From DASPNM01 sp035626515 (GTDB lineage Bacteria; Bacteroidota; Bacteroidia; Chitinophagales; Chitinophagaceae), in the NCBI GenBank assembly GCA_035626515.1, contig DASPNM010000016.1:1-54388 (forward strand): a stretch of DNA of 54,388 nucleotides, in the 5' to 3' direction. The notes beneath the pieces are model-generated. The model was not told where the DNA came from. It saw only the letters and a list, made by a program, of their open reading frames with translations, and did not search any database. Below are positions 7,938-17,166 of the stretch, piece after piece. The position numbers and the translations under genes are program-made. The first letter of the stretch is position 1. Every line of letters starts with the position of its first letter.

Positions 7938-9016
7938 TATGCTATTCTCTTTAAGATCTCAGCGGCGATCCGGTCGTCGGCATTAGTGATCGCGAGAGGC
8001 TCCAGGTTTTTCTTCATCTCCCGCCGGCGCTCCTCGTCGGCAGCCAGCTCCAGCACAGTGGGCACCAGCTTTTCCCGCGCTTCGGCGTCCCTAATCAGCA
8101 GCGCAGCATCCCGGTTCACCAGCCGCATCGCGTTCACGGTCTGGTGATCTTCGGCGGCGTGCGGGTAGGGGACGAACACAACCGGCTTTCCTGCGACGCA
8201 GATCTCTGCGACGGACATCGCACCGGAGCGGGACACGATCATGTCGGCCGCGGCATACGCGAATTCCATCTTTGTGATGAACTCGCCGATCCATGCCGAC
8301 TTGCGAACTTCCACCTTCGGATGGAACAGCCGTCCCGTTTGCCAGATCAGCTGCAATCCATTCTCGACAATCCTCGCGAATCCGGATTCGATGGCTTCAT
8401 TGACCGACCGCGCGCCCTGGCTCCCACCGATCACGAGCACTGTTGTCCGAGCGGGGTCCAGCGAAAAGAAACGAACCGCCTCTTCCCTGCTCACCGTTTT
8501 CTCTGCAATGGAAGAGCGCACCGGGTTGCCCGTGACGAGAATTTTTTCTGCCGGAAAAAATTTCTCCATTCCATCCGTGCCCGTAAAAATTTTCGTCGCC
8601 CTGCGGGCCAGCATACGGTTCGAGCGGCCGGCGAATGAGTTCGACTCATGGATGAATGTCGGAATGGACCGCGCCTGTGCGAGCCGAAGCACCGGGAAGC
8701 TGGAGTAGCCCCCGACTCCCACGGCTGCCTCCGGGCGAAACGTCCGGAAGATCGACCGCACCTGGAAAAAGCTTTTCAGCAAGCGGAATGGCAGTCCCAC
8801 ATTTTTTATCAAAGAGCTCCTGTTGAAACCTGTTATGTCCAGTCCTTTTATCCCGTATCCTGCCTGCGGCACTTTTTCCATTTCCATTTTGCCTTTCGCC
8901 CCCACGAACAGGATTTCGGTCCCCGCATCCAGTTTCTTCAGCGCATTGGCGATTGCGATCGCCGGAAATATGTGACCCCCTGTTCCTCCCCCCGCTATGA
9001 TGATCCGTTTTCCCAT
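7937..9016 (-). CDS. murG: MurG, lipid II-forming N-acetylglucosaminyltransferase
   Basis: Peripheral membrane glycosyltransferase (GT28) that adds GlcNAc to lipid I to give lipid II. 359 residues, normal for the family. The N-terminal G-loop IIIAGGGTGGHIFPA is at ~4-18. The second glycine-rich loop VIGGSQGAR is near 200. The UDP-GlcNAc site motif SRSGAMSVAEI and the PYPHAAEDHQ segment are in the C-terminal lobe. Its start abuts the ftsW stop (TAA then ATG) and its stop overlaps the murC start. Confidence 0.97.
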   Translation of the reverse strand: MGKRIIIAGGGTGGHIFPAIAIANALKKLDAGTEILFVGAKGKMEMEKVPQAGYGIKGLDITGFNRSSLIKNVGLPFRLLKSFFQVRSIFRTFRPEAAVGVGGYSSFPVLRLAQARSIPTFIHESNSFAGRSNRMLARRATKIFTGTDGMEKFFPAEKILVTGNPVRSSIAEKTVSREEAVRFFSLDPARTTVLVIGGSQGARSVNEAIESGFARIVENGLQLIWQTGRLFHPKVEVRKSAWIGEFITKMEFAYAAADMIVSRSGAMSVAEICVAGKPVVFVPYPHAAEDHQTVNAMRLVNRDAALLIRDAEAREKLVPTVLELAADEERRREMKKNLEPLAITNADDRIAAEILKRIA

Positions 9017-10264
9017 TTACACCTCGGTTTCTTCCTCCACGGGTTTTTGATCGCGTTCTTCAGCATGCCTCGCCACGCTCAGGATAATTCCTATCGCGAA
9101 GCAGGTAAACAAAAAGCTGGTCCCTCCCATACTCACCAGGGGCAACGTAACTCCCGTTACGGGGAACAGGTTCACCGTAACCGCCATGTTGATCATGGCC
9201 TGGATGGCAAGGGTGAAGCTGAGGCCGAGCGCAAGGAAAGCCCCGAACGCATAGGGACATTTTTTAAAAATCCGGATGCATCGATACAGAAAGACCAGGT
9301 AAATAAATACGATGAATGCGCCGCCCACGAGACCGTACTCCTCGATGATGATGGCGAAAATGAAATCATTATAAGCCTGCGGCAGGTAATCGCGCGTGGT
9401 GCTGTTGCCGGGACCGACGCCAAACACGCCACCTTTCGCGATGGCGATCTTCGCCTGGTTCACCTGGTACCGGTCGTCGTTATCCGCCTGCTTGCTCCCG
9501 TAAATAAAGCTTTCCATCCGGCTCACCCATGTCTCCACGCGCGAGAAGACCGGAGAGGACGTTGTGGCCTCACTTTCACCCGAATTATGACGTATCACCG
9601 CGGCGGCGAACAGCAGGGCCACCGGGATGAGCGCTATGCCGGCGGTAAGTAAAATATGTCTGGTACGCGCGCGACCGATAAACAGCAGCAGCAGGCAGCT
9701 GGCGCCGAGCAGCAACGCCGTGGAAAGGTTGGCCGGCGCGATCAGCGCACAGGTAGCCACGACCGGGAGCATGATTGGGAGAAAGCCTTTCCTGAAATCC
9801 TTGATCACTTCCTGTTTCCTGCTGAGCAACCTCGCCAGATACATGAACAGCGCAAGGCGGGCGAGGTCGGACGTCTGCATCGTCATGTTGATGAACGGGA
9901 TCCGGACCCAGCGGCTGCCCTCATTCATTGTGACGCCGAAAAAGAGTGTATACGCAAGGAGCGGAAGCGAAAGAAGGAACAGGATCTTTGCGATCCGCGA
10001 ATAAAATGTATAGTTGATCAGGTGCGCGAAATAAATTACGAGAATGCCCACCACGATGAACGCGATCTGTTTGAACAGGTAGATTTCCGTATTCCCGCTG
10101 TAATTGCGATAAGCCAGTGATCCGGTGGCGCTGTAGACCGCGAGGAGGGAAACCAGGGTAAGCAGTACCACGAGCGCCCAGATCACCTTGTCACCGCGGG
10201 TGCGGCTGGCGAGGTGGTCGAACGGACGCTGCAGGGATGACGATATGCTTAAGGGTTCACGCAT
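9017..10264 (-). CDS. ftsW: FtsW, septal peptidoglycan glycosyltransferase (SEDS family)
   Basis: Polytopic inner-membrane SEDS protein that polymerises septal glycan with FtsI. 415 residues with about ten hydrophobic helices from residue ~30. The family signature GPGNSTTRDYLPQAYNDFIFAIIIEEYGLVGG is present in blocks (GVGPGNS, LPQAYNDF, EEYGL), as is the C-terminal VTGVTLPLVSMGGTS. Its start overlaps the murD stop by one base and its stop abuts murG. The pairing with ftsI in the same cluster favours FtsW over the elongasome paralogue RodA. Confidence 0.96.
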   Translation of the reverse strand: MREPLSISSSLQRPFDHLASRTRGDKVIWALVVLLTLVSLLAVYSATGSLAYRNYSGNTEIYLFKQIAFIVVGILVIYFAHLINYTFYSRIAKILFLLSLPLLAYTLFFGVTMNEGSRWVRIPFINMTMQTSDLARLALFMYLARLLSRKQEVIKDFRKGFLPIMLPVVATCALIAPANLSTALLLGASCLLLLFIGRARTRHILLTAGIALIPVALLFAAAVIRHNSGESEATTSSPVFSRVETWVSRMESFIYGSKQADNDDRYQVNQAKIAIAKGGVFGVGPGNSTTRDYLPQAYNDFIFAIIIEEYGLVGGAFIVFIYLVFLYRCIRIFKKCPYAFGAFLALGLSFTLAIQAMINMAVTVNLFPVTGVTLPLVSMGGTSFLFTCFAIGIILSVARHAEERDQKPVEEETEV

Positions 10265-11604
10265 TATAATTCTTTCACTGCTTTTTTGAACTGGTCCCCA
10301 CGGTCTTCATAATTGCGAAACAGGTCGAAGCTGGCACAGGCAGGACTCAGCAACACCACATCCCCCTTGCCCGCAAAGTGAAAGGCCGCCCGGACGGCTT
10401 CCTGCGCGCTCTCGGTGTTCACGATCGTGTTCACCACGTTGCCGAAGGCTTCGTGGATCTTCCGGTTGTCCTTTCCCATGCACACGATTGCCTTTACTTT
10501 TTCCTTCACCAGGTCCATAATCAGCGAATAATTATTCCCTTTATCGATACCGCCCAGAATAAGAATCGTCGGCTTCGTCATGCTCTCCAGGGCGTACCAG
10601 GTGGAGTTCACATTCGTGGCCTTGCTGTCGTTGATGAATTCCACTCCGCGGATGGTGGCAACCGGTTCCATGCGGTGCTCCAGCGCCTGGAAGGTTTTTA
10701 CCGCTTCCCGGATTTTATCTTTCCTGATATCCATCAGGGTCGCTGCCACGCAGGCAGCCATGGTATTGTACTGGTTGTGCTTTCCTTTCAGCGCGAAATC
10801 GAATACGCTCATCCGTGTAAAGTCCTCGCCGGTCCTCACGTACATGTCTCCGTCCTTGATGAACGCTCCGGGGTTGATTTCTCTTTTCATAGTGATGGGC
10901 AGTTGGTTTGATTGAATATTGAATCGGTCCAGGTTTTTCATAGTCACCGGGTCGTCTTCGCAGTAGATGAAATAATCATTTGGCTGCTGGTTCATGACGA
11001 TCCGGAATTTGCTGCTGATATATTTTTCAAAGTCATTGTCGTAACGGTCCAGGTGATCCTCTGTAATATTGGTCAGGATGGCGATCTCCGGGCGAAAAGC
11101 CTGGATGTCGTCCAGCTGGAAGCTGCTGATCTCAGCGATGTACACCGGCCGCGGGTCCATAGCCACCTGCCGGGCGAATGAGTCGCCTATGTTTCCGGTA
11201 AGCGCGCAGTCCAGTCCGCCGGTGCGACAGATGTGGTGTGCGAGAACGGTGGTTGTGGTTTTCCCGTTGCTTCCCGTCACCGCGATCACGCGGCTTGCTC
11301 CCCTGTGGCGCCAGGCCAGCTCAATCTCGCTGATCACCGGTACCCCTTTCTTCCGCAGCAGTTGCATCACCGCGCTTTTTTCCGGGATCCCGGGACTTTT
11401 CACGATTTCCCCGGCCGCCAGGATCCGTTCCTCGTTGTGACCGCCTTCTTCGAAAGGAATGTCCGCTTCGATCAGCTCGTTACGATAATCCGGTCTCAAA
11501 GAACTTGCGTCGGTGACGAACACGTCATATCCCTCCTTCTTTGCCAGCAGGGCTGCGCCCACCCCGCTTTCCGCTCCTCCCAGTATTACGATCCTCTTTG
11601 CCAT
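10264..11604 (-). CDS. murD: UDP-N-acetylmuramoylalanine--D-glutamate ligase MurD
   Basis: Cytoplasmic Mur ligase adding D-Glu to UDP-MurNAc-L-Ala. 446 residues. The N-terminal nucleotide-sugar domain starts RIVILGGAESGVGAALLA. The ATP loop GSNGKTTTT is at 111-119, ITEDHLDRY near 200, and the C-terminal domain has FINDSKATN and LSPACASFDLF. A gap of about 175 bases separates it from mraY upstream, the longest in the ftsI-to-ftsZ half of the cluster; no gene is visible in that gap. Confidence 0.97.
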   Translation of the reverse strand: MAKRIVILGGAESGVGAALLAKKEGYDVFVTDASSLRPDYRNELIEADIPFEEGGHNEERILAAGEIVKSPGIPEKSAVMQLLRKKGVPVISEIELAWRHRGASRVIAVTGSNGKTTTTVLAHHICRTGGLDCALTGNIGDSFARQVAMDPRPVYIAEISSFQLDDIQAFRPEIAILTNITEDHLDRYDNDFEKYISSKFRIVMNQQPNDYFIYCEDDPVTMKNLDRFNIQSNQLPITMKREINPGAFIKDGDMYVRTGEDFTRMSVFDFALKGKHNQYNTMAACVAATLMDIRKDKIREAVKTFQALEHRMEPVATIRGVEFINDSKATNVNSTWYALESMTKPTILILGGIDKGNNYSLIMDLVKEKVKAIVCMGKDNRKIHEAFGNVVNTIVNTESAQEAVRAAFHFAGKGDVVLLSPACASFDLFRNYEDRGDQFKKAVKEL

Positions 11605-11779
11605 GCCTTCTGTACGCGCCGTGAATTCTTCCTCTTTTGTTTGTCGGGCACGTTTGTACGGAACAGGTTTTTCATAAGTATTGGTTTTCGATACAACTGC
11701 ACCACAATCTCATTGGATCTTCGTCTTAGGTTCCCAAGGTCGGATCACGGTTTTTCAGCAATTATTTTTCGCCTGTCCC

Positions 11780-13063
11780 TTATCTCAACTTCAGCGTTAC
11801 GATGCTCAGCAACACCAGGAGTACCGTCACGATCCAGAATCTCGTTACGATCTTCGCTTCGTGGTACCCTACCTTCTGGTAGTGGTGGTGCAGCGGGCTC
11901 ATCAGGAATATCCGCCTGCCTTCCCCGTACTTCCGCTTCGTGTACTTGAAATAGGTGACCTGCATCAGCACACTCAGGTTCTCCACCAGGAACACTCCGC
12001 AGAAAATCGGGATGAGCAATTCCTTGTGCACGATGATCGCCAGCGCCGCGATAATTCCGCCCAGGGTGAGGCTGCCGGTATCGCCCATAAACACCTGCGC
12101 CGGGTAGGAATTAAACCATAGAAACCCTATGCAGGCCCCGATCATCGCCGCAATGAAAATGGAGAGCTCGTCAAGATTCGGGATGTACATGATGTTCAGG
12201 TAATCCGCGAAAAAGAAGTTTCCGCTTGCGTACGCGAAAATCCCGAGCAACACCCCGATCAGCGCCGACGTCCCCGAGGCGAGCCCGTCCAGCCCGTCGG
12301 TGATGTTGGCACCGTTCGAAACGGCAGTGATGATGAATATCACGATCAGTATGTAAAGAGCCCATGTGTAATCCCGCCATGCAGGCGGCATCAGCTTAGA
12401 ATAATTGAACTCGTGGTCTTTTACAAAGGGAATCGTGGTGATTGGAACCTTTGTTTCCACGAAATATTTTGTCCTGCCGTTCACTTCCACTTTTTTGATG
12501 CTCGAGTCAGCGACCGCCGCCTGCGGCGTGCCGATGTATTCTCTCCAGATCTTCACATTGCTGTTGAAGTACAGCGTCGCCCCCACCAGGATCCCGAGTC
12601 CCACCTGTCCCAGTATTTTAAACCAGGCAGCCAGCCCGTCCTTATCTCCCTTGCGGTACGACTCTCCCTTTTCCTGCGCAATCCGCTTGGCGCGCAGCTT
12701 CAGGTAATCGTCCACGAAGCCGATGATGCCGAGCCAGACGGTGCTGATTACCATCAGCCGGATGTACACCTTGTTCAGGTTGGCCAGCAGCAGCGTGGGA
12801 ATGAGGATGGCGAGAATGATGATAATTCCGCCCATCGTCGGCGTCCCCTTTTTCGTCTGCTCACCCGCCAGCCCCAGGTCCCTTACCGACTCCCCCACCT
12901 GTTTTCTCCTGAGGTAGCCAATTATCTTCTTGCCAAAGAACAGAGCGATGATCAGCGAAAGCAGCACCGCCATCAGCACACGGAACGTTACAAACTCGAA
13001 CAGGCCGCTTCCGGGAAACCGGATCCCTTCGTCACGAAGCCAGTCAAAAAGATGATACAGCAT
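11780..13063 (-). CDS. mraY: MraY, phospho-MurNAc-pentapeptide translocase
   Basis: Integral membrane enzyme transferring phospho-MurNAc-pentapeptide to undecaprenyl phosphate (lipid I). 427 residues, longer than the ~360 of E. coli MraY. The excess is an insert of about 60 residues around 170-235 (IKKVEVNGRTKYFVETKVPI), a feature I associate with Bacteroidota MraY. Conserved blocks: KKGTPTMGG, the aspartate-rich GFVDDYLKL, NITDGLDGLASG, and the C-terminal LMSPLHHHYQKVGYHE. It directly follows murE, where many clusters would have murF in between. Confidence 0.97.
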   Translation of the reverse strand: MLYHLFDWLRDEGIRFPGSGLFEFVTFRVLMAVLLSLIIALFFGKKIIGYLRRKQVGESVRDLGLAGEQTKKGTPTMGGIIIILAILIPTLLLANLNKVYIRLMVISTVWLGIIGFVDDYLKLRAKRIAQEKGESYRKGDKDGLAAWFKILGQVGLGILVGATLYFNSNVKIWREYIGTPQAAVADSSIKKVEVNGRTKYFVETKVPITTIPFVKDHEFNYSKLMPPAWRDYTWALYILIVIFIITAVSNGANITDGLDGLASGTSALIGVLLGIFAYASGNFFFADYLNIMYIPNLDELSIFIAAMIGACIGFLWFNSYPAQVFMGDTGSLTLGGIIAALAIIVHKELLIPIFCGVFLVENLSVLMQVTYFKYTKRKYGEGRRIFLMSPLHHHYQKVGYHEAKIVTRFWIVTVLLVLLSIVTLKLR

Positions 13064-13108
13064 ACTGACTTGCTCCCTGCGCCGGGAGCTGGTTTTGTTT
13101 AGTTAGGT

Positions 13109-14572
13109 TCACTTATCCAATTCCTCGAACAACCCGAGTACAACTTCCTTATCGTCGAAATGGTGGCGCACCCCATTTATCTCCTGATATTTTTCGTGTC
13201 CCTTTCCCGCGACCAGAACGATATCCTCCGGACCTGCCATCATCAGCGCCGCGCGAATTCCCTCTCTGCGGTCCACGATCGAAAGACATTTCTTTCGCTG
13301 CGTGATACCGATCCCTGCTTCCATGTCGCGAATGATCGCCGCAGGATCTTCGCTGCGGGGATTGTCGCTCGTCATCACCAGGCGGTCACTATGTTCGGCC
13401 GCCGCTTCGGCCATCAGCGGTCGCTTGCTGCGGTCGCGGTTACCGCCGCAACCAACCACGGTGATAATCTTCTGATCCCCTTTCCTCAGTTTCCTGAGCG
13501 TGGCCAACACGTTCAGCAAAGCATCGGGCGTGTGCGCGTAATCCACGATCGCGATCACATGCTGCTTCGGAGAAACCAGGTAATCAAATCTCCCTTCCGC
13601 ACCGGTGAGGGTGCTCAGCCCGGTCAGCACCTCCTGCTTCTCCATCCCCAGGCAGCTGGCTGCGCCGAACACCGCCAGCAGGTTATAACCGTTGAACTCC
13701 CCGATCAGCCGGAAATGAACTTCCACGTCGTTGATATTCATCAGCAGGCCGCTGAGGTTGTTCTCTAGAATACGTCCCTTGAACTCTGTCACGGAACGAA
13801 GGCTGTAGAAAAACTTCCGCGCCTTTGTGTTCTGCAGCATCACCGCCCCGCGGCGGTCGTCGGCATTGCTAAGCGCGAATGCGCCTGCTGGCAAGCCGTC
13901 GAAGAAGGATTTTTTCACGCGGATGTATTCATCAAATGTTCCGTGGTAGTCCAGGTGGTCGTGCGTGATATTTGTGAAAATTCCCCCCGCAAACTGCAGT
14001 CCTGCGATCCGATGCTGGTGGATGGCGTGGGAGCTTACTTCCATAAAAACGTGCGAGCAACCTTCCCCAACCATTTCCCGCAACAGCCCGTTCAGGCTGA
14101 CAGGGTCCGGAGTCGTGTGCGTTGCCGGCAGTGCTCTCCCGCCTATCTGGTTCTCCACCGTGCTGATGAGACCGCTTGTATTTCCCAGTCTTGTAAAGAG
14201 CTTATATAATAATGTCGCAACCGTTGTTTTCCCATTCGTGCCCGTCACGCCGACCAGCTGCAGCTGTTCGCTGGGGCGCCCGAAAAAATTGTGAGCGATA
14301 ATGCCCGCCGCGAGTGCGCTGTCTTCCACTTCCACGTATACCACGCCTTCTTTCCTGGCGACGGGGATCGTTTCACAGACAATCGCGGTCGCTCCTGCAC
14401 CGATCGCCGCATCGATAAACTGGTGCCCGTCGGTGGCCGTGCCCTTCACCGCGATAAACAAAGAGCCTGGTTTCAACTTCCTCGAATCCACGTGCACATC
14501 AGTCAGCTCCACTCCGGTATTCCCCGCCACTGTTCTTATGGGCACCTTATATAATGCTTCTCGAAGGAGCAT
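13109..14572 (-). CDS. murE: MurE, UDP-MurNAc-tripeptide ligase (meso-diaminopimelate type)
   Basis: Cytoplasmic Mur ligase adding the third stem-peptide residue. 487 residues. The ATP loop GTNGKTT is at 111-117 and THTTPDP at ~151-157. The motif DNPR at 403-406 (TSDNPRSEDP) is the recognised signature of meso-diaminopimelate-adding MurE as opposed to the lysine type, so the stem peptide is predicted to carry mDAP. That fits an L,D-transpeptidase (26738-28354) that could make mDAP-mDAP links. It starts 4 bases before the ftsI stop. Confidence 0.96.
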   Translation of the reverse strand: MLLREALYKVPIRTVAGNTGVELTDVHVDSRKLKPGSLFIAVKGTATDGHQFIDAAIGAGATAIVCETIPVARKEGVVYVEVEDSALAAGIIAHNFFGRPSEQLQLVGVTGTNGKTTVATLLYKLFTRLGNTSGLISTVENQIGGRALPATHTTPDPVSLNGLLREMVGEGCSHVFMEVSSHAIHQHRIAGLQFAGGIFTNITHDHLDYHGTFDEYIRVKKSFFDGLPAGAFALSNADDRRGAVMLQNTKARKFFYSLRSVTEFKGRILENNLSGLLMNINDVEVHFRLIGEFNGYNLLAVFGAASCLGMEKQEVLTGLSTLTGAEGRFDYLVSPKQHVIAIVDYAHTPDALLNVLATLRKLRKGDQKIITVVGCGGNRDRSKRPLMAEAAAEHSDRLVMTSDNPRSEDPAAIIRDMEAGIGITQRKKCLSIVDRREGIRAALMMAGPEDIVLVAGKGHEKYQEINGVRHHFDDKEVVLGLFEELDK

Positions 14573-14576
14573 CAGA

Positions 14577-16709
14577 CTAACTCATTTCAAGCATCACCGT
14601 AATGCCCTTTGCCAAAACCGTTCCCGCCGGGACCGACTGCCGTACGATTTTTCCCTTGCCCTTGGCGATCACTTTCAGACCGAGCTGTTCGAGAAGCAGC
14701 ACGGCATCTCTGAGTCCCATTCCTTTCACGTCGGGCATTATTTTATCATGGGTTGAATAAGGTTTTAAAATATTCGCACCGGCGGTTGAAGCGAGCGTCG
14801 CATATTCGCGACTTTGAGCTGAGTCGTGATAGCTCAGCCCGAGCCCTGCAAGCACCGTACGGATCTGGCCGGTCGCGCCCCGCAGCAGGTAACGGCTGCT
14901 GTCGGAGTGAGCCGCGAACGAGGAAGGTTGCTTGCTCACGACGTAAGTCGCATACAGCCGCGACGCGATCTCGCGAAATACCGGTGCCGCCAGCTGTCCG
15001 CCGTAGTGCAGGTACGCGTGCGGCTTCGTTCGGATGACCACGATGCAGCTGAACTGTGGGCGCTCTGCCGGAAAATAACCGGCGAAGGACGCCTGGTAAA
15101 CACGGTGAGCGTATTTCACGGGCCCGTCGGCCACATGTGCCGTTCCTGTTTTTCCCGCTACGCGAAATGGCAGCCCTGCAAATGCAAGCTTTCCGGTGCC
15201 TTCGGTGACCACGGCTTCCATACATTCGCGGGCCGCGCGCACGGCGTCGGGACTGGATATTTGTTCGGCAAGCACCTGTGGCGCCACCTGGCGGTAAACG
15301 ATCCCATCGCTTTGAATGCTGTTGACCAAATACGGTTTCATCATTCGACCGTTGTTGGCGACGGCGTTATACAGCGCCAGAGTTTGAACGGGGCTCACCT
15401 GGATCGCGTATCCGAAGCTCATTGTGATCATGTTCATCAGCCCGCCGTTACGCTGTTCCAGAGGTGCGAGACGGGGAGAAGGGACATCGGTGAGATCGAT
15501 CTGGGGGCGAGTATCGAGAAAATAACGGTGCAGGTAATCGCGGAACGCTAAAGGCTTCTGGCCAAATGCCTGGAACGCAAGCTTGCTCATTCCAACGTTT
15601 GAGCTGTGGGCGAAGCATTCCTTCACGCTCAGTACAGCCTTTGGAGAGCGCTCGGCGTCGTTCACTACCCTCGGTCCCACTTCCATGCTTCCCTGGGTGC
15701 CAACTTCCACTTCGTCTGCAAGGGTGGCTTTCCCTTTTTCGAGAACGGCGAGAAGCGTGGCAAGCTTGATGGTCGAGCCGGGTTCGGTGACGCGCAGGGC
15801 GTAGTTGTCATCTTCCCAGTAGCTGCCATCCGGGCGGCGCCCGAGATTGGCGATCGCTTTGATCTTGCCCGTTGCGGTTTCCATTACGACCGCGGTGCCG
15901 TATTCTGCTTCGGAACGCACGAGCATGTTCATCAGCGCGGTCTCGGTAATGTCCTGAATGTTGACGTCAATCGTCGTGAAGACATCTTTTCCATTTACCG
16001 GATCTATCTGGTAACCCTCAACGGGGATAGCGGTGCCTCCTGCGATAAACCGGACCAGTCGGCGGCCATCCCGGCCGGTTAGCACGCTGTCGTAACTTTT
16101 TTCAAGCCCCACGTTCTGCTTGCGCAGCTTTCCCTGGCTGGAAATATGTTCACGCGAAAGTCCGATAGTCCGGTTCGCGAGCAAACCGAACGGCAGCAGG
16201 CGCCTGCTGTTCGTTTCGATGATCACACCTCCCCTGTTGCGCCCCAGGCGAACCAGTGGAAAATCGCGGAATACGCGGTACTGGTCGAAGCTCAGCTTTT
16301 TCTTGAGCAGGAAATATCGGTCGCGCTCGCGGTATGCTTTCAGCAATTCTTTTCTGTATTGCGCCGCTGGTTTGTCGCGGAAAAAATCTGAAAGCGAAAG
16401 ACAAAGCGAGTCGAGGTTTTCGTGAAAACGCCGCCCGTTGTTTTCCCGGAGCCCCTCCGCATCCAGATCGAGGTACACATCAAAACTGGGAATGGAAGTG
16501 CTGAGCATCTGGCCGTCCTCGCTGTAGATGGTGCCGCGCTCGGCGCTGGTAATGACAAAGCGCTGGTGCAGGCTATCGCTCATGCTGCGCCAGTGATTGC
16601 CTTCGACCCGCTGGATCAGGAAAGCTTTGCCGAGCACAAAAAAGCCGAGGACGCTGATCCCGATGAAGCTCAGGTAAACCCTCCACAATATGTCGCGCCT
16701 AACTTCCAA
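14577..16709 (-). CDS. ftsI: FtsI, septal penicillin-binding transpeptidase with one PASTA domain
   Basis: Class B PBP that cross-links septal peptidoglycan with FtsW. 710 residues. One N-terminal membrane helix at ~12-32, the dimerisation/pedestal region at ~50-240, then the transpeptidase domain with catalytic STIK at 312-315, SSN at 369-371 and KTG at 520-522. A single PASTA domain closes the protein (~650-710, MPDVKGMGLRDAVLLLEQLG, then VLAKGITVMLEMS). A C-terminal PASTA is more common in Gram-positive PBP2x/SpoVD types but is also regular in Bacteroidota FtsI. It lies between ftsL and murE. Confidence 0.96.
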   Translation of the reverse strand: MEVRRDILWRVYLSFIGISVLGFFVLGKAFLIQRVEGNHWRSMSDSLHQRFVITSAERGTIYSEDGQMLSTSIPSFDVYLDLDAEGLRENNGRRFHENLDSLCLSLSDFFRDKPAAQYRKELLKAYRERDRYFLLKKKLSFDQYRVFRDFPLVRLGRNRGGVIIETNSRRLLPFGLLANRTIGLSREHISSQGKLRKQNVGLEKSYDSVLTGRDGRRLVRFIAGGTAIPVEGYQIDPVNGKDVFTTIDVNIQDITETALMNMLVRSEAEYGTAVVMETATGKIKAIANLGRRPDGSYWEDDNYALRVTEPGSTIKLATLLAVLEKGKATLADEVEVGTQGSMEVGPRVVNDAERSPKAVLSVKECFAHSSNVGMSKLAFQAFGQKPLAFRDYLHRYFLDTRPQIDLTDVPSPRLAPLEQRNGGLMNMITMSFGYAIQVSPVQTLALYNAVANNGRMMKPYLVNSIQSDGIVYRQVAPQVLAEQISSPDAVRAARECMEAVVTEGTGKLAFAGLPFRVAGKTGTAHVADGPVKYAHRVYQASFAGYFPAERPQFSCIVVIRTKPHAYLHYGGQLAAPVFREIASRLYATYVVSKQPSSFAAHSDSSRYLLRGATGQIRTVLAGLGLSYHDSAQSREYATLASTAGANILKPYSTHDKIMPDVKGMGLRDAVLLLEQLGLKVIAKGKGKIVRQSVPAGTVLAKGITVMLEMS

Positions 16710-16745
16710 TGTCGTTCTTAGTTGTTTGGTACAACGTGCAGCCCG

Positions 16746-17066
16746 CTATTTCGGCGAAAGCACCACCGGCGACTGCGTGAGCTGCTTCAGTCCCAGGGGT
16801 GCCACGGCCTTTACCAGCTCGCTTTCCTTGCTTCGAAACATCACTTCGCTCTTCACGGCCTTATACTCGTACTGCAGTTCCTTCACTTCCCTTGAAAGCC
16901 GGTTAATTCCGCGAATGGTCTTGTCCGCCACATGCCCGTTGTGGATGTAAAAAACCGCCAGCGCAGAGAGGAACAAAAAGAACGGCACCTGCTTCACGAT
17001 CGACTGATAATTCAGCCAGCGCTTCCAGGACAGGCCCCGTTCTTTAGGGTGTTTTTGTTCCTTCAT
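16746..17066 (-). CDS. ftsL: FtsL-like divisome protein
   Basis: 106 residues. A basic cytoplasmic N-terminus (MKEQKHPKERGLSWKRW), one membrane helix at ~29-43, then a heptad-rich stretch (~50-85, INRLSREVKELQYEYKAVKSEVM) that should form a coiled coil in the periplasm. Sequence identity in this family is very low, so the call rests on size, topology and position between rsmH and ftsI. FtsL would pair with FtsB and FtsQ to activate FtsWI. Confidence 0.8.
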   Translation of the reverse strand: MKEQKHPKERGLSWKRWLNYQSIVKQVPFFLFLSALAVFYIHNGHVADKTIRGINRLSREVKELQYEYKAVKSEVMFRSKESELVKAVAPLGLKQLTQSPVVLSPK

Positions 17067-17166
17067 AGATGATCGGTTTTAATCCGTCATTGGTAATCAA
17101 GGGATATAGACTCCAATACCCTTTATGTGAACATGATAAGAACTCGTGTTATTTTCCACGGCTTTG

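Noticed and set aside
11605..11779. Gap between murD and mraY as a hidden small gene
   Set aside because: No frame with a plausible start and protein-like composition fills it; I left it unannotated.
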